Source: Luteimonas vadosa (GTDB taxonomy: Bacteria > Pseudomonadota > Gammaproteobacteria > Xanthomonadales > Xanthomonadaceae). Taken from it: a DNA stretch of 64,000 nucleotides. Shown here piece after piece: positions 8,823 through 16,366 of the stretch. The position numbers and the translations under genes were made by a program. The DNA lies in the NCBI RefSeq assembly GCF_039543545.1, contig NZ_BAABJY010000002.1:744001-808000 (forward strand), in the 5' to 3' direction. The notes below the pieces were generated by a model. That model was not told the origin of the DNA, did not search any database, and was given only the letters and a program-made list of their open reading frames with translations. The first letter of the stretch is position 1; every line of letters begins with the position of its first letter.

Positions 8823-9061
8823 GCTGACCGGGCGACTTGGCCAGCCGCCCATGCCGGGCGACACCGGCAAATACACACCTGCCGCCACCCACCGTGCCGG
8901 GGTGTCCCGGGGAAAGCGGACGAACGTCGAACAGACGCGCCGCCGACCCGGGATCTGTCACGGAAGCGCCAGGGAAGCCCAACCCCGGAGCCCATCGCCC
9001 TCGCCGGCGACCGCCATCCCACATGCCTTGGCGGCGGGTTCCCCTTCAGGAGCCACCTTCG
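8823..9061 (+). promoter_or_regulatory. Long 5' leader of rpsB with Shine-Dalgarno hairpin
   Basis: From the predicted start near 8823 the leader runs about 240 bases to the rpsB ATG. The ribosome-binding site AGGAG (9048-9052) lies in the 3' arm of a six-pair hairpin: 9037-9042 (GGTTCC) pairs with 9049-9054 (GGAGCC), with one G-U pair and a six-base loop. S2 of gammaproteobacteria is known to repress its own rpsB-tsf mRNA through a structured leader, so the hairpin could be part of such a switch. The structure is read by eye and not folded computationally. Confidence 0.5.
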
Positions 9062-9991
9062 ATGCCCCAGATCACCATGCGCCAGATGCTGGAGGCCGGC
9101 GTTCACTTCGGCCACCAGACCCGCTACTGGAACCCCAAGATGGCGCCGTACATCTTCGGCGCCCGCGGCAAGATCCACATCATCAACCTCGAAAAGACCG
9201 TCCCGCTGTTCACGGACGCGATGAACTTCATTTCCGCGATCGCGCAGAAGCGCGGCTACGTGCTCTTCGTCGGCACCAAGCGCAGCGCCCGCGAGGCGGT
9301 GAAGGAGGAAGCCGAGCGCTGCGGCATGCCGTACATGACCCAGCGCTGGCTGGGCGGCACGCTGACCAACTTTGCCACGGTCAAGAAGTCCGTCGCCCGG
9401 CTCAAGACGCTTGAAGCCGCCGAAACCGATGGCACGTTCGAGAAGCTGGTCAAGCACGAAGTCCTGGGCCTGCGCCGCGAACGCGAGAAGCTGCTGGCCT
9501 CGCTGGGCGGGATCAAGGAAATGAACCGCCTGCCCGACGCCCTGTTCGTCATCGACATCGGCCACGAGGACATCGCGATCAAGGAAGCCAAGAAGCTCGG
9601 CATCCCGGTCATCGCCGTGGTCGACACCAACTACGACCCGGCACTGGTCGATTACGCCATCCCCGGCAACGACGACGCGATCCGTGCCGTGCAGCTGTAC
9701 GCCCGTGCCGCCGCCGACGCGGTGCTCGAAGGCAAGGCCGCCGCGCCGAACGTGGCCACTGTCAGCGAGGAGGAGTTCTCCGGCAACGGTACCGAGGCCG
9801 CCACGCCTGCGCGCAAGGCGCCGGCGAAGAAGGCCCCGGCCAAGCGCGCCTCCGCCAAGGACGACGGCGTTGCACCGGCCAAGGCGGACGAGCCCGTGCT
9901 CGAAGCCAAGGCCGCGACCGAAGTGCCCGCGGCACAGGAAGCGGCTGCAGAAGCCCAGGCCGAAGGCGAGAACGCCGCCGACGCCGGCTGA
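9062..9991 (+). CDS. rpsB: 30S ribosomal protein S2
   Basis: The first about 235 residues are a full S2 (MRQMLEAGVHFGHQTRYWNP at the start, RWLGGTLTNF and VDTNYDPALVDYAIPGNDDA later), a protein of the small ribosomal subunit needed for S1 binding. The total is 309 residues against 241 in E. coli. The surplus is a C-terminal tail of about 70 residues rich in Ala, Lys and Glu, first basic (PARKAPAKKAPAKRASAK) and then acidic. ATG 9062 has AGGAG nine bases upstream; starts further 5' lie in the untranslated leader. It begins the rpsB-tsf transcription unit. Confidence 0.97.
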   Translation: MPQITMRQMLEAGVHFGHQTRYWNPKMAPYIFGARGKIHIINLEKTVPLFTDAMNFISAIAQKRGYVLFVGTKRSAREAVKEEAERCGMPYMTQRWLGGTLTNFATVKKSVARLKTLEAAETDGTFEKLVKHEVLGLRREREKLLASLGGIKEMNRLPDALFVIDIGHEDIAIKEAKKLGIPVIAVVDTNYDPALVDYAIPGNDDAIRAVQLYARAAADAVLEGKAAAPNVATVSEEEFSGNGTEAATPARKAPAKKAPAKRASAKDDGVAPAKADEPVLEAKAATEVPAAQEAAAEAQAEGENAADAG

Positions 9992-10142
9992 CGGTCCTGC
10001 CACCCGGTCGCGCCCCCTGGCGCGGCCGACCTCCCCTTGCAGGACCGGCTCAGGCCGCACGCGACCCCGGCGCCGGAATGGCGTGGGCATCCGCGGCCGT
10101 CGCATGGCCTGCAGATCCATACACGAATTCGAGGTTTACCCC

Positions 10143-11018
10143 ATGGCTCAAATCACCGCATCCCTGGTCAAGGAACTGCGCGAACGCACCGGCGCCGGCA
10201 TGATGGAATGCAAGAAGGCGCTTTCGGAAAGCAACGGCGACATCGACGCAGCCGCCGAGGCGCTGCGCAAGTCAGGGCTGGCCAAGGCCGACAAGAAAGC
10301 CGATCGCGTCGCCGCCGAAGGCCGCGTCGCCATGGCCCAGGATGGCGACAAGGCCGCCTTGGTCGAGGTCAATTCCGAAACCGACTTCGTGGCCAAGGAC
10401 GACAACTTCGTCGGCTTCGCCAGCCATGTCGCCCGGGCCGCACTGGGGGTGGAGGACATCGAGTCCCTCAAGTCCGCCAGGATCGAGTCCGGCAAGACGG
10501 TCGAGGAGGCCCGCGCCGAACTGATCGCCAAGGTCGGCGAGAACGTCCAGGTCCGGCGCATGGTCCGGATCGCCAGCAACGACACCGTCGCCGCCTACGT
10601 GCATGGCGGCCGCATCGGTGTCCTGGTCGAGCTCAAGGGCGGCGACGCCGAGCTTGCGCGCAGCCTGGCGATGCACATCGCCGCAATGAATCCCCCGCAC
10701 GTCAAGGCCGCGGACGTCCCGGCCGAGTTCGTCGCCAAGGAAAAGGAGATCGAGCTCGCCAAGATGTCGGACAAGGACCGCGCCAAGCCGCCGGAAATCC
10801 TCGAGAAGATCATCAGCGGCAAGATCGCCAAGATCGTGAACGAGGTCACCCTGTACGGCCAACCGTACGTGATGGACACGAACCAGAGCGTCGAGGCGGT
10901 CCTGAAGGCCGCGGGCGCGGACGTGGTCCGCTTCGAGCGCCTTGCCGTGGGCGAAGGCATCGAGAAGGTCGTGGAGGATTACGCCGCCGAAGTGATGAAG
11001 CAGGCCGGCCTGGCCTGA
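10143..11018 (+). CDS. tsf: Elongation factor Ts
   Basis: The 291-residue EF-Ts is the guanine-nucleotide exchange factor for EF-Tu. The N-terminal UBA-like helix bundle has LVKELRERTGAGMMECKKAL, and the EF-Tu-contacting core carries VEVNSETDFVAKD. The dimerisation region ends in GADVVRFERLAVGEGIEK. ATG 10143 is the family's usual beginning (MAQITASLVKELR). It is 151 bases behind rpsB, with no terminator seen between them, and is followed by a perfect intrinsic terminator that closes the rpsB-tsf unit. Confidence 0.97.
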   Translation: MAQITASLVKELRERTGAGMMECKKALSESNGDIDAAAEALRKSGLAKADKKADRVAAEGRVAMAQDGDKAALVEVNSETDFVAKDDNFVGFASHVARAALGVEDIESLKSARIESGKTVEEARAELIAKVGENVQVRRMVRIASNDTVAAYVHGGRIGVLVELKGGDAELARSLAMHIAAMNPPHVKAADVPAEFVAKEKEIELAKMSDKDRAKPPEILEKIISGKIAKIVNEVTLYGQPYVMDTNQSVEAVLKAAGADVVRFERLAVGEGIEKVVEDYAAEVMKQAGLA

Positions 11019-11036
11019 TCCACGCCGACTGGTGGT

Positions 11037-11073
11037 GCAGGAAGCCGCGGAAAACCGCGGCTTCCTGCGTTTT
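11037..11073 (+). terminator. Rho-independent terminator after tsf
   Basis: A perfect 14-bp stem (11037-11050 with 11055-11068) around an AAAA loop is followed by G and a run of four T (11070-11073). Its place just after tsf and ahead of pyrH separates the two units, as in other gammaproteobacteria. The T-tract is short, so read-through is possible. Confidence 0.85.
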
Positions 11074-11183
11074 ACGGCCCCGCCACCTCGTGGCGATCCG
11101 TCGCGCGACCCGATGCGCCGGGGCGCATCCGCGCCGGTCGGCTATCCGCTAGACTTGTCGCGTTTGCCCGCCCGGAGCCCGCC

Positions 11184-11909
11184 ATGTCGCCACCCCTCGC
11201 CTACCGCCGCGTCCTGTTGAAACTTTCCGGCGAGGCACTGATGGGAGACGAGGATTACGGCATCGACCCGAAGGTCATCGCCCGCATCGCCCGCGAGGTG
11301 ATCGAGGCGCGCGACGCCGGGGCCGAGGTCGCGCTGGTGGTGGGGGGCGGCAACATCTTCCGTGGCGCCGGGCTCGCCGCGAGCGGCATGGACAGGGTCA
11401 CCGGCGACCAGATGGGCATGCTGGCGACCGTGATCAATGCGCTGGCGATGCAGGACGCCCTGGAAAAGATCGGCGCCAAGGCGCGGGTGATGAGCGCGAT
11501 CAAGATCAACGACGTCTGCGAGGACTACATCCGCCGCCGCGCGATCCGCCACCTCGAGAAAGGCCGTACCGTGGTGTTCGCCGCCGGTACGGGCAATCCC
11601 TTCTTCACCACGGATTCCGGCGCCGCGCTGCGGGCCATCGAGATCGGCGCCGACGTGCTGCTCAAGGCCACCAAGGTCGATGGCGTCTACGACCGGGATC
11701 CGAAGCACCACGCCGACGCGGTGCGCTTCGAACGTTTGAGCTACGACGACGTCATCAACCGCGACCTCAAGGTCATGGACACGGCCGCCTTCGCGCTGTG
11801 CCGGGACAGCGAACTTCCCCTTCGGATCTTCGACATGAGCCAGCCCGGGCAACTGCTGCGCATCCTGCAGGGCGAGAACATCGGCACCCTGGTCCAGGGG
11901 CGCAACTGA
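11184..11909 (+). CDS. pyrH: Uridylate kinase (UMP kinase)
   Basis: The 241-residue bacterial UMP kinase of the amino-acid kinase fold phosphorylates UMP to UDP in pyrimidine nucleotide synthesis. Diagnostic segments are RRVLLKLSGEALMG at the N-terminus, the glycine-rich VVGGGNIFRG, the GTGNPFFTTDSGAALRA UMP/ATP pocket, and the TKVDGVYDRDPK loop. The length equals that of E. coli PyrH. It follows the tsf terminator by about 110 bases, where a possible -10 TAGACT (11150-11155) is seen without a clear -35. A cation transporter gene lies next, before frr. Confidence 0.97.
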   Translation: MSPPLAYRRVLLKLSGEALMGDEDYGIDPKVIARIAREVIEARDAGAEVALVVGGGNIFRGAGLAASGMDRVTGDQMGMLATVINALAMQDALEKIGAKARVMSAIKINDVCEDYIRRRAIRHLEKGRTVVFAAGTGNPFFTTDSGAALRAIEIGADVLLKATKVDGVYDRDPKHHADAVRFERLSYDDVINRDLKVMDTAAFALCRDSELPLRIFDMSQPGQLLRILQGENIGTLVQGRN

Positions 11910-11986
11910 GTCCCGTCCCGCGCGGCTGAGCGAGCCTTGCACCGACTGAAATAGTGTCCGCCCTGTCGCGCTGGCACCATCGCCGC

Positions 11987-12910
11987 ATGCACGCTCATCA
12001 CCATGACCACGACGGCGGCCCGCCGAACGCGACCCGATCGTTCGCCGCGATCACCCTGATCAACCTCGCCTACACGATCCTCGAGGCCGGATACGGGTTC
12101 GCAACCAATTCGCTGGCGCTGCTGTCTGATGCCCTGCACAACCTCGGCGATGTCGCGGGCCTGGGGCTGGCCTGGGGCGCGGCGGTTATCGCGCAACGCG
12201 CGCCGACCGATCGCCACACCTATGGCTGGCGCCGCGCCACCCTGCTGTCGCCACTGGCCAATGCCCTGATGCTGGTCGGACTGTCCGGCGCGCTTGCCTG
12301 GGAAGCCGTGCGCCGCCTAGCGGCGCCGCCCGAGGTGCCGGGCCTGACGATCGTGGTGGTCGCGGCGATCGGCATCGCGGTGAATCTCGGCGCCGCCTGG
12401 CTGGTCCGGGATGGTCACAGCCACGACCTCAACCGCCGCGGCGCCTTCCTCCACCTCATGGCGGACGCGGCGGTGTCGTTCGCCACCGTCCTTGCGGGCG
12501 CCGGCATGCTCCTGCTTGGATGGCGCTGGCTCGATCCCGTCACGGCGTTGCTGGTCGGGGTCGTGGTCGCGGTGGGCGCGTTCGGCCTGCTGCGCGACGC
12601 CTTCAATGCCGCGATGGACGCCGTGCCGGCCGCGATCGACCAAGGCAAGGTACGGGCGTGGCTGGAGGCACAGCACGGGGTCGACGCCGTCCACCACCTG
12701 CACATTTGGTCCTTGGGGGCCGGCGAGATCGCGATGACCGCACACCTGGTGCGCCCGCCGGGCGACGACCACGACGCCTTCCTTGATCGCGTCGTGCACG
12801 AGCTGGACGAGCGCTTCGGGATCAATCATCCGACGCTGCAGGTCGAACATGGCCACGCCTGCCGGCACGATGAGCACGACCGTGCGCCGCACGGCAGGCC
12901 GGTCCCCTGA
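11987..12910 (+). CDS. Cation diffusion facilitator (CzcD/ZitB-like) metal transporter
   Basis: A 307-residue inner-membrane CDF antiporter, likely exporting Zn2+ or similar divalent metals against protons. The N-terminus is His/Asp-rich (HAHHHDHDGG), six hydrophobic segments follow, and the metal sites SDALHNLGD (second helix) and HLMADAAVS (fifth helix) carry the HxxxD pairs of the Zn-type branch. The cytoplasmic C-terminal ferredoxin-like domain (VHHLHIWSLG, LQVEHGHAC) ends with a second His cluster. I prefer ATG 11987 over GTG 11954 because the His-rich tail begins there; neither has a clear ribosome-binding site. Its place between pyrH and frr is unusual, since those two genes are generally adjacent. 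Confidence 0.88.
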   Translation: MHAHHHDHDGGPPNATRSFAAITLINLAYTILEAGYGFATNSLALLSDALHNLGDVAGLGLAWGAAVIAQRAPTDRHTYGWRRATLLSPLANALMLVGLSGALAWEAVRRLAAPPEVPGLTIVVVAAIGIAVNLGAAWLVRDGHSHDLNRRGAFLHLMADAAVSFATVLAGAGMLLLGWRWLDPVTALLVGVVVAVGAFGLLRDAFNAAMDAVPAAIDQGKVRAWLEAQHGVDAVHHLHIWSLGAGEIAMTAHLVRPPGDDHDAFLDRVVHELDERFGINHPTLQVEHGHACRHDEHDRAPHGRPVP

Positions 12911-12964
12911 GGCAGGCCCGACGAATCCAGGGCGCGGCGCCGGGGAGCCCGGCTGGCGTTCCTC

Positions 12965-12970
12965 TATAAT
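12965..12970 (+). promoter_or_regulatory. Consensus -10 element upstream of frr
   Basis: A perfect TATAAT lies 32 bases before the frr ATG, conspicuous in such GC-rich sequence. No convincing -35 is present at 16-18 bases upstream, so the promoter is likely but only half supported. It would give frr and the following envelope genes transcription independent of the CDF transporter gene. Confidence 0.55.
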
Positions 12971-13002
12971 TCCGCCATCGCGAATCCGCAGCGGAGCCGG
13001 CC

Positions 13003-13560
13003 ATGCTCGACGACATCAAGAAAGACGCCAAGACAAGGATGCACAAGAGCGTCGAGGCCCTGCGCCACGACCTGACCAAGGTCCGCACCGGGCGGGCCTC
13101 CACCGCACTGGTCGACCACCTGAAGGTCGATTACTACGGCTCCGAAATGCCCTTGTCCCAGGTGGCAACCATCGCGGTATCGGATGCCCGCAGCCTGACG
13201 ATCACCCCTTGGGAGAAGCCCATGGTGGCCGCCGTGGAAAAGGCGATCATGGCGTCCGACCTCGGCCTGACCCCGAATACGGCAGGCACCGTCATCCGCA
13301 TCAACCTTCCCGCGTTGACCGAGGAGCGCAGGCGCGAGCTGTCCAAGCACGTGCACGCCGAGGGCGAGAACGCCAAGGTGGCCATCCGCAACATCCGACG
13401 CGACGCGAACCAGTCGGTCAAGGACCTGCTGAAGGACAAGAAGATCACCGAGGACGAGGAGCGCCGCAGCGAGGACGACATCCAGAAGCTGACCGACAGC
13501 GCGATCAAGGACGTGGACGAGGTGGTCAAGGCCAAGGAACAGGAGCTGATGGCGGTCTGA
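13003..13560 (+). CDS. frr: Ribosome recycling factor
   Basis: The 185-residue RRF splits post-termination ribosomes together with EF-G. Hallmarks are LRHDLTKVRTGRASTALVDH near the N-terminus, the hinge PPLTEERR-like segment (here LPALTEERRRELSKHVH), VAIRNIRRDAN and the C-terminal helix ending in KEQELMAV. The length equals that of E. coli RRF. It stands 92 bases behind the CDF gene with its own -10 element, and 14 bases ahead of uppS, so it probably heads the lipid and envelope operon. Confidence 0.97.
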   Translation: MLDDIKKDAKTRMHKSVEALRHDLTKVRTGRASTALVDHLKVDYYGSEMPLSQVATIAVSDARSLTITPWEKPMVAAVEKAIMASDLGLTPNTAGTVIRINLPALTEERRRELSKHVHAEGENAKVAIRNIRRDANQSVKDLLKDKKITEDEERRSEDDIQKLTDSAIKDVDEVVKAKEQELMAV

Positions 13561-13574
13561 GCCGAGACTCCGGC

Positions 13575-14357
13575 ATGAGCGCAGCCCCACGGCCTGTCCC
13601 ACGCCACATTGCCATCATCATGGATGGCAATGGGCGCTGGGCCGCACGCCGCAATCGGCCCCGCGCCATCGGCCATCGCGCCGGCGCGCGCGCTGTCAAC
13701 CTCTGCATCGACTTCTGCCTGGAGCGCGGCATCTCCGCGCTGACGCTGTTCGCGTTTTCCAGCGAGAACTGGGGCCGGCCCGAGGAGGAGGTCGGCGCGT
13801 TGATGAAGCTTTTCATGGGTGCGCTGGAGCGCGAGGTCGACGAGCTGCACCGCCGCGGCGTGCAGGTACGCTTCATCGGCGAGCGCGCGCCTTTCGGCGA
13901 GGCGATCGCGAAGCGGATGCTCGCCGCCGAAGCCCTGACCTCCGGCAACACGCGCATGACCCTGAGCATCGCCGCCAGCTATGGCGGGCGGCAGGACATC
14001 GCGCAGGCCGCCCGTGCCCTGGCGCTTGAAGTGGCGGAAGGGCGCATGCGGCCCGAGGAAATCGACGAAGCGGCCGTCGGTGCCCGGGTCGCGCTGGCGG
14101 ACCTGCCCCCGCCGGACCTGTTCATCCGCACCGGTGGCGACCTGCGCATCAGCAACTTCCTCCTCTGGCAACTGGCCTACACCGAACTCTGGTTCACCGA
14201 CAGGCTTTGGCCGGAACTCGATGCCGACCTGCTGCAGCAGGCGATCGACGACTTCGCTTCCCGCGAGCGCCGGTTCGGCCTGACCAGCGCCCAACGGAGC
14301 GGCGAGGCGCCGGCCATCGTCGATAAGGCGCCCGGCCCGGATATCATGTCCGGATGA
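13575..14357 (+). CDS. uppS: Undecaprenyl diphosphate synthase (cis-prenyltransferase)
   Basis: The 260-residue enzyme extends farnesyl diphosphate with eight isopentenyl units in cis geometry to C55 undecaprenyl diphosphate, the lipid carrier for peptidoglycan and O-antigen. HIAIIMDGNGRWA near the start carries the catalytic Asp17, and FAFSSENWGRP and FIRTGGDLRISNFLLWQLAY are family signatures. ATG 13575 is the start that keeps this N-terminus. The longer frame extending upstream overlaps frr in another frame and is rejected. It overlaps cdsA by 4 nt (ATGA). Confidence 0.96.
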   Translation: MSAAPRPVPRHIAIIMDGNGRWAARRNRPRAIGHRAGARAVNLCIDFCLERGISALTLFAFSSENWGRPEEEVGALMKLFMGALEREVDELHRRGVQVRFIGERAPFGEAIAKRMLAAEALTSGNTRMTLSIAASYGGRQDIAQAARALALEVAEGRMRPEEIDEAAVGARVALADLPPPDLFIRTGGDLRISNFLLWQLAYTELWFTDRLWPELDADLLQQAIDDFASRERRFGLTSAQRSGEAPAIVDKAPGPDIMSG

Positions 14358-15181
14358 CACGCATCCGAGTCTTCACCGCGCTGCTCATGGCACCGGTCGC
14401 GATCGCGGCCGTCCTGCTGCTCTCGACGCCGTGGATGGTCGCATTGGGGGCACTGCTGTTCCTGGCGGGGATGTGGGAGTGGTTCCACCTCGCCGAGGTG
14501 GAAGACACCCTTGCCCGGAGCGCCCTGCTGGTCGCGAACCTGCTGCTGATGGTGATGATCGTCTGGGCCTCCCCCACCGACGCGGGCGGATCGCTGGTGT
14601 TGTTCAAGCTCGCCGTCGTCGTCGGCGTGGTCTGGTGGTTGCTGGCGATGCTGTGGTTGATGAACTACGACTTCGCGTCCGACCACGACACCAATGCCCG
14701 CGTGTTCAAACTGGCCGCAGCCACCCTCAGCGTCGTTCCTGCCTGGTGCGCCTTGGCGTTGATCCACAGCGACGGCGCTGGCTGGCTGCTGCTCGCGCTG
14801 GCCATGATCTGGGCAGCCGATACCGGCGCCTACTTCGCGGGCCGCGCCTTCGGGAGGCACAAGCTGTCGCCCCGCATCAGCCCGAACAAGACCATCGAGG
14901 GCATGGCCGGCGGCGCCGTCGCCAGCATCGTTGTCGCGCTCGCAGGCGCCTACTTTCTGGGCACCGAGGCCACCATGCTGCCGTTGGTGGCCCTGGTCGC
15001 CCTGGTCACGGTGCTGTTCTCCGTGGTCGGCGATCTCTTCGAGAGCCTGCTCAAGCGCCATGTCGGCGCCAAGGATTCCGGCAACCTGCTGCCCGGGCAC
15101 GGGGGGCTGCTGGACCGCCTCGACAGCGTGCTGGCCGCGTTGCCGGTGTTCGCGCTCGGCAAGATCTGGCTGGGATTCTGA
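14354..15181 (+). CDS. cdsA: Phosphatidate cytidylyltransferase
   Basis: The 275-residue polytopic inner-membrane enzyme makes CDP-diacylglycerol from phosphatidate and CTP, the precursor of all phospholipids. About eight hydrophobic helices are visible. The C-terminal CdsA signature is intact: SLLKRHVGAKDSGNLLPGHG followed by GLLDRLDS, which holds the metal- and CTP-binding aspartates. It overlaps uppS by four bases and shares one base with dxr (stop/start TGATG), so translation of these three is tightly coupled. Confidence 0.96.
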   Translation: MTRIRVFTALLMAPVAIAAVLLLSTPWMVALGALLFLAGMWEWFHLAEVEDTLARSALLVANLLLMVMIVWASPTDAGGSLVLFKLAVVVGVVWWLLAMLWLMNYDFASDHDTNARVFKLAAATLSVVPAWCALALIHSDGAGWLLLALAMIWAADTGAYFAGRAFGRHKLSPRISPNKTIEGMAGGAVASIVVALAGAYFLGTEATMLPLVALVALVTVLFSVVGDLFESLLKRHVGAKDSGNLLPGHGGLLDRLDSVLAALPVFALGKIWLGF

Positions 15182-16350
15182 TGCGCCGCGTTGCCGTCCT
15201 GGGTGCGACCGGGTCGATCGGCGGGTCGGCACTGGATGTCATCGCGCGCCACCCCGCCGACCTCCGTGCCAGCGTCCTGTCCGCCGGCAGGCAGGTAGAC
15301 GCGCTGGTCGAACTCTGCCGGCAGCACCGACCCGACCACGCAGTGATCGCGGCGGCGGAGGGGTATCGCGCATTGCGTGACGGGCTGCGCGGCGCTGGCC
15401 TGGACACCCAGGCCCACGCCGGGAGTGAAGCACTGGGCGCCTTGGCCGCCGGCGAAGCCTGCGACACCGTGGTCGCCGCCATCGTGGGCGCGGCGGGCCT
15501 GGATTCCACGCTCGCGGCCGCCCGCGCGGGCAAGCGCCTGCTGCTGGCAAACAAGGAATCGCTGGTCCTGGCCGGCGAGCTGATGACAGCCGCCGCACGC
15601 GATGGCGGCGCCGAAGTGGTCCCGATCGACAGCGAGCACAACGCGATCTTCCAGTGCGTGCCCACGGCGCAGGCGCGCGAGGGCCTGCGCCGGATCGTTC
15701 TCACGGCATCTGGCGGTCCCTTCCGCGGACGCAGCCGTGACACGCTCGCGGCGGCGACGCCGTCGGAGGCGGTCAGGCATCCGAAGTGGTCGATGGGCCC
15801 CAAGATCTCCGTCGATTCGGCGACCCTGATGAACAAGGGGCTCGAAGTGATCGAGGCCCACCACCTGTTCAACCTGCCCGGCGACCGCATCGACGTGCTG
15901 GTGCATCCGCAAAGCCTGGTGCATTCGCTCGTCGAGTTCGTGGACGGCTCCACCCTGGCCCAGCTCGGCCTGCCGGACATGCGCACGGCGTTGGCGGTCG
16001 GGTTCGGCTGGCCGCGCCGGATGTCGTCCGGCGTCGCCGGCCTGGACCTTCTGGCCCACGGCCGCCTCGACTTCGAGGCCCCGGATCTCGAGACCTTCCC
16101 CTGCCTGCGCCTGGCCTACGCGGCGCTCGCTGCCGGCGGGACCGCTCCGGCGACCCTCAACGCGGCCAACGAGATCGCGGTTGCGGCCTTCCTCGACGGG
16201 CGGATCGGCTTCCTGGCGATTCCCTCGCTCGTCGGCGACGCCCTGGCCGCGAACCCCGCGGGACCGGCGGATTCCCTGGACGCGCTGCGCGAAGCCGACC
16301 TCGCCGCGCGGCGCTGGACCGAGCACGCCCTGCCCCGGCACGCGGCATGA
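15181..16350 (+). CDS. dxr: 1-deoxy-D-xylulose-5-phosphate reductoisomerase
   Basis: The 389-residue enzyme converts DXP to 2-C-methyl-erythritol-4-phosphate with NADPH, the second step of the MEP isoprenoid pathway. The GATGSIGGSALD nucleotide loop opens the protein. LLLANKESLVLAG and IDSEHNAIFQC provide the active-site lysine and the metal-binding Asp/Glu, SGGPFRG and KWSMGPKISVDSATLMNKGLE form the catalytic loop and helix, and NAANEIAVAAFL lies in the C-terminal domain. ATG 15181 shares its first base with the cdsA stop. Together with ispA and uppS in this window it supplies polyprenyl precursors. Confidence 0.97.
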   Translation: MRRVAVLGATGSIGGSALDVIARHPADLRASVLSAGRQVDALVELCRQHRPDHAVIAAAEGYRALRDGLRGAGLDTQAHAGSEALGALAAGEACDTVVAAIVGAAGLDSTLAAARAGKRLLLANKESLVLAGELMTAAARDGGAEVVPIDSEHNAIFQCVPTAQAREGLRRIVLTASGGPFRGRSRDTLAAATPSEAVRHPKWSMGPKISVDSATLMNKGLEVIEAHHLFNLPGDRIDVLVHPQSLVHSLVEFVDGSTLAQLGLPDMRTALAVGFGWPRRMSSGVAGLDLLAHGRLDFEAPDLETFPCLRLAYAALAAGGTAPATLNAANEIAVAAFLDGRIGFLAIPSLVGDALAANPAGPADSLDALREADLAARRWTEHALPRHAA

Positions 16351-16366
16351 GCATGGGCGCGACGCG

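Larger units (their letters stand above)
8736..9061. other. Divergent intergenic region map / rpsB
   Basis: This gene-free stretch of 326 bases separates the map start (minus) from the rpsB start (plus). It holds the rpsB promoter, a long untranslated leader, and a hairpin overlapping the rpsB ribosome-binding site, all listed separately. Open frames crossing it from either side lack plausible ribosome-binding sites and have no family resemblance, so I read it as purely regulatory. No minus-strand promoter for map stands out by eye. Confidence 0.8.
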
